Assembly: GCF_900188125.1 (NCBI RefSeq)
Contig: NZ_FZOW01000024.1
Coordinates: 1 to 64,000 of the forward strand
Reading direction: 5' to 3'
Source: Rhodococcoides kyotonense
GTDB taxonomy: Bacteria > Actinomycetota > Actinomycetes > Mycobacteriales > Mycobacteriaceae
DNA length: 64,000 bases
In this document: one piece after another, positions 61,178 to 64,000 of the stretch
Numbering within the stretch: the stretch's first letter is position 1
Layout: each line of letters starts with the position of its first letter
Notes under the pieces: generated by a model
What the model saw: only the letters and a program-made list of their open reading frames with translations
The model's database searches: none
What the model was told of the DNA's origin: nothing
Made by a program: the position numbers and the translations under genes

Positions 61178-63178
61178 ATGCCGAAGATCACCAAGATTCT
61201 CATCGCCAACCGCGGTGAAATCGCCGCTCGCGTCATGCGCACTGCTCGCGAGATGGACATCTCGACGGTTGCACTGTACTCCGATGCCGACCGCGATTCC
61301 CCGTACGTACGGCTTGCGGACGAAGCTGTTCACCTTCCCGGAACTGCCCCGGCCGATACCTATCTGCGTTCGGACCTCGTTCTCGACGCAGCGAAGAAGA
61401 CCGGCGCCGACGCCATCCATCCCGGTTACGGATTCCTCTCCGAGAACGAAGCATTCGCGCGAGCGTGCGCCGCCGCAGGGATCATCTTCATCGGTCCGTC
61501 CCCGGACGCCATCGCGGCGATGGGTTCGAAAATCGAAGCCAAGAACATCATGTCTGCGGCCGGTGTCCCGGTGCTGCCGGGCATGGTCGTCGAAAGCGAG
61601 GCAGACGAGGATCCGGAGCGGCTGGCGAAAGCGGCCGACGACATCGGATTGCCTGTACTCGTCAAAGCGGCATACGGCGGCGGTGGCCGCGGCATGCGCA
61701 TCGTCGCCACTGCCGACGAACTCGTCGAGGCAGTGCACAGTGCACGTCGAGAAGCGTTGTCCGCGTTCGGAAACGGCACCGTATTTCTCGAGAAGTTCGT
61801 CGAATCACCGCGCCACATCGAAGTGCAGATCTTCGGCGACCGGCACGGCAACGTCGTGCACCTCGGTGAGCGTGAATGCTCCATTCAGCGTCGCTACCAG
61901 AAGATCATCGAGGAGTCGCCGTCGACAGCAGTCGACGACGAACTGCGCGCCGAGCTAGGACAAGCAGCGACGTCCGCGGGCAAGGCTCTGAACTACGAAG
62001 GTGCGGGCACCGTCGAATTCGTGATGGCCCCGGACGGCGCGTTCTACTTTCTCGAAGTCAACACGCGCCTGCAGGTCGAACACCCCGTCACGGAGATGGT
62101 GACCGGCACGGACCTCGTGCGCGGCCAGATTCTGGTGGCGTCGGGCCAGCCGTTGCCCGAGGAAATCCTCAATCCCACGTTCAGCGGCCACGCTGTCGAA
62201 GTGCGGCTCTACGCGGAAGACGCGGCTGCGGGCTTCATGCCCGTCTCGGGAAGGCTTGCGAATTTCGAGATTCCGACCTTCCCCGGAGTCCGAGTCGATG
62301 CCGGATTCGAATCGGGCTCCGAGATCAGTACGTTCTACGATCCCATGTTGGCCAAGGTGATCGGGTACGGACGCGATCGCGACGACGCCTGCGACCGAGT
62401 TGCCCGGGCCCTGACCGAATCACTGGTGCACGGAGTCACCACGAACCGCGACCTGTTGATCGGGATTCTGCGCGAGGATGAATTCCGTTCCGGTGCAACC
62501 GATACCGGCTACCTCGAGCGTCACTCCGTCGCTGAACTGACAGCTGAACGGGCGAGCGGAAAAATCGTGGAAGTTCACGCCGTCGTGGCAGCGCTCGCCG
62601 CGCTGACGGAACGACGTGAGACCGCGTCGGTCCTTCCCGGCCTGCCGGTAGGATTCCGGACGGTACGGAGCGCTCCGCAGTCGCTCGTTCTCGAACACGA
62701 CGGGACAGAGTTGGACGTCCGCTATCGGGTGCAGCGGAACGCTGTCGAGGCCTCGGTCGGTGACGTGACGTTCGACAATATCGAGATCGTCTCCAGGTCT
62801 GCGGATTCGGTCGATGCCGTGGTCGACGGTGTCAGGCGACGCTACCGGGTCTCACGCGTCGGAAGTGCACATTTCGTACACAGTTCGTTGGGCGACACCG
62901 AGTTCGTCGAAGCGGAACGCTTCCCGGATCCGGCAGGCAGACAGGAGGCCGGGTCGCTGCTCGCACCGATGCCTGGAACCGTCGTGCGCATCGCGGTCGC
63001 CGAGGGCGACGCCGTGAGCACCGGTCAGACGGTCATCGTCCTCGAAGCGATGAAGATGGAGCACACCATCAAAGCGCCCGCCGACGGCACCGTCGGAAAG
63101 CTCCCGGTCAGCGAGGGCCAGCAGGTCGATGCGGGCACGGTACTGGCAGTCATCCAGGGCGAAGACGAGGAGAACTGA
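61178..63178 (+). CDS. Biotin-dependent acyl-CoA carboxylase alpha subunit (BC-BCCP)
   Basis: 666 aa from ATG 61178 (MPKITKILIANRGEIAARVM). The biotin carboxylase domain fills residues 1 to about 450 (AYGGGGRGMRIVATADELVE, ECSIQRRYQKIIEESPS, FLEVNTRLQVEHPVTEMVTG). A BT-like linker follows. The C-terminal BCCP carries the biotinyl Lys in VLEAMKMEHTI. This single-chain layout is that of methylcrotonyl-, geranyl- and propionyl-CoA carboxylases. It partners the beta subunit 8 bp upstream. Confidence 0.94.
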   Translation: MPKITKILIANRGEIAARVMRTAREMDISTVALYSDADRDSPYVRLADEAVHLPGTAPADTYLRSDLVLDAAKKTGADAIHPGYGFLSENEAFARACAAAGIIFIGPSPDAIAAMGSKIEAKNIMSAAGVPVLPGMVVESEADEDPERLAKAADDIGLPVLVKAAYGGGGRGMRIVATADELVEAVHSARREALSAFGNGTVFLEKFVESPRHIEVQIFGDRHGNVVHLGERECSIQRRYQKIIEESPSTAVDDELRAELGQAATSAGKALNYEGAGTVEFVMAPDGAFYFLEVNTRLQVEHPVTEMVTGTDLVRGQILVASGQPLPEEILNPTFSGHAVEVRLYAEDAAAGFMPVSGRLANFEIPTFPGVRVDAGFESGSEISTFYDPMLAKVIGYGRDRDDACDRVARALTESLVHGVTTNRDLLIGILREDEFRSGATDTGYLERHSVAELTAERASGKIVEVHAVVAALAALTERRETASVLPGLPVGFRTVRSAPQSLVLEHDGTELDVRYRVQRNAVEASVGDVTFDNIEIVSRSADSVDAVVDGVRRRYRVSRVGSAHFVHSSLGDTEFVEAERFPDPAGRQEAGSLLAPMPGTVVRIAVAEGDAVSTGQTVIVLEAMKMEHTIKAPADGTVGKLPVSEGQQVDAGTVLAVIQGEDEEN

Positions 63179-63942
63179 TGACCGAGGAAGTGACCTACGA
63201 GGTCGTGAACGGTGTTGCGTGGCTGACGATCAACCGGCCCGAGGCACGCAACAGTTTGAACAAAGCTGTCCGTGATGGACTGTTCGACGGCGTACGCACC
63301 TTCAACGACGACAGCTCCGCCAAAGTGCTCGTTCTCACCGGAACAGGGGAGAAGGCGTTCTGCGCGGGCGGTGACCTGAAGGAGATGGCAGACAACCAGT
63401 TGACTGTTCCTCCAATCGATTTCGTGCCTCAGTTCGGACGCAACATCGAGGTCGACAAGCCGACGATCGCCGCAGTGAACGGCGCTGCGCTCGGTGGTGG
63501 ATTTCTCTTGGCGCAGACGTGCGATCTCGCCGTCGCGTCGAGTACAGCGACCTTCGCGGTCTCCGAAGTGAAGATCGGACGCGGCTCACCCTGGGCAGCG
63601 CCGTTGTCCTGGATGATTCCCCCGCGCATCGCCACCGAGATCGTGCTCACCGGTATTCCGCTGTCGGCGCAGCGCGCATACGAAGTGGGGCTGGTGAACA
63701 GGATCGCCGAGCCCGAAGAATTACGTTCCGTCACACAGGCGTTCGCCGAGCAGATCGCGTCGAACGCGCCCTTGTCCGTGGGCGCAGGAAAGAAGACGAT
63801 GCGTCTGACGGCGGAACACACCCTCTCCGACGCGTTCGAGCGGGCCGAGAAGATCTGGGAGCCGGTGTATCACAGCAACGACGCCCAGGAAGGTATGAAA
63901 GCGTTTCGCGAGAAGCGCAAGCCCGTATGGACGGCACACTGA
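63178..63942 (+). CDS. Enoyl-CoA hydratase/isomerase (crotonase) family
   Basis: 254 aa, ATG overlapping the carboxylase stop (TGATG). Crotonase motifs: WLTINRPEARNSLNKAVRDG, KAFCAGGDLKEMADNQL (oxyanion hole), NGAALGGGFLLAQTCDLAVA and FAVSEVKIGRGSPWAAPLSW. In leucine or acyclic terpene pathways a crotonase hydrates the carboxylated enoyl-CoA next to MCC/GCC; that fits this operon. The active-site Glu region reads SEVKIGRG, so hydratase and other crotonase chemistries remain possible. Confidence 0.92.
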   Translation: MTEEVTYEVVNGVAWLTINRPEARNSLNKAVRDGLFDGVRTFNDDSSAKVLVLTGTGEKAFCAGGDLKEMADNQLTVPPIDFVPQFGRNIEVDKPTIAAVNGAALGGGFLLAQTCDLAVASSTATFAVSEVKIGRGSPWAAPLSWMIPPRIATEIVLTGIPLSAQRAYEVGLVNRIAEPEELRSVTQAFAEQIASNAPLSVGAGKKTMRLTAEHTLSDAFERAEKIWEPVYHSNDAQEGMKAFREKRKPVWTAH

Positions 63943-64000
63943 TGGCACTGGACTATCCAGCACTGCTCGACGAGCTGCGAGTGGAATCGGCGACACTGAC
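63942..64000 (+). CDS. Next operon gene, 5' end only
   Basis: ATG 63942 overlaps the previous stop by one base, and the frame stays open to the window end: MALDYPALLDELRVESATLT. This N-terminus resembles the start of TIGR03084-type (DinB-like, maleylpyruvate isomerase-related) proteins that often accompany acyclic-terpene (Atu-like) clusters, but 20 residues are too few to be sure. Confidence 0.6.
   Translation, partial: MALDYPALLDELRVESATL

Overview
The window is high-GC actinobacterial chromosome, most likely Rhodococcus or a close Nocardiaceae relative. It opens in the 3' end of a 5S rRNA gene. The first 17.5 kb then follow the gene order of the mycobacterial Rv1691-Rv1713 region: TPR-like protein, HAD phosphatase, small protein, tlyA, nadK, recN, steA, steB/mctB, pyrG, Nudix hydrolase, xerD, parA-like, scpA, scpB, pseudouridine synthase, cmk, der. 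Many of these genes overlap by 4 bp and are probably translationally coupled. This core ends at a tRNA-Pro(GGG) gene.

From the tRNA to about 24.9 kb lies an accessory region. It holds a tyrosine integrase, a membrane-anchored protein, a DUF2971 protein and a minus-strand two-gene operon. That operon encodes a 413-aa protein ending in a sigma-70 region 4-like helix-turn-helix and a 505-aa protein with a HEPN-like RNxxH motif. It is the best candidate here for an undescribed, possibly defensive, system.

From 25.0 to 37.8 kb is a catabolic locus for a four-carbon (tetronate-like) acid. Its parts are OtnC and OtnK, an Asp/Glu racemase-family protein, two ABM-fold proteins, an isopropylmalate/tartrate dehydrogenase-type enzyme, an Ldh2-type dehydrogenase, an aldehyde dehydrogenase, a cupin, a Tat-exported lactonase, a CitMHS transporter, a universal stress protein and two paralogous GntR regulators. 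Its promoters share GTATACC-containing operator-like sites.

From 38 to 49 kb is a stress and regulation neighbourhood: a butyrolactone-receptor-like TetR, CsbD, LapA, several small proteins, a Zn-dependent alcohol/formaldehyde dehydrogenase, two GAF-ANTAR proteins, and a CIRCE-controlled Hsp20 with a small downstream partner.

From 49.3 to 64 kb is an organic and acyl-CoA catabolism region with clear gene decay. It includes a 5'-truncated hydantoinase B, a decayed zinc alcohol dehydrogenase, a frameshifted acyl-CoA ligase, two MFS carriers, an intact acyl-CoA ligase, a hot-dog/MaoC pair, a TetR regulator, and a biotin-dependent acyl-CoA carboxylase (beta and alpha subunits) with an enoyl-CoA hydratase. 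The last operon runs off the window edge.
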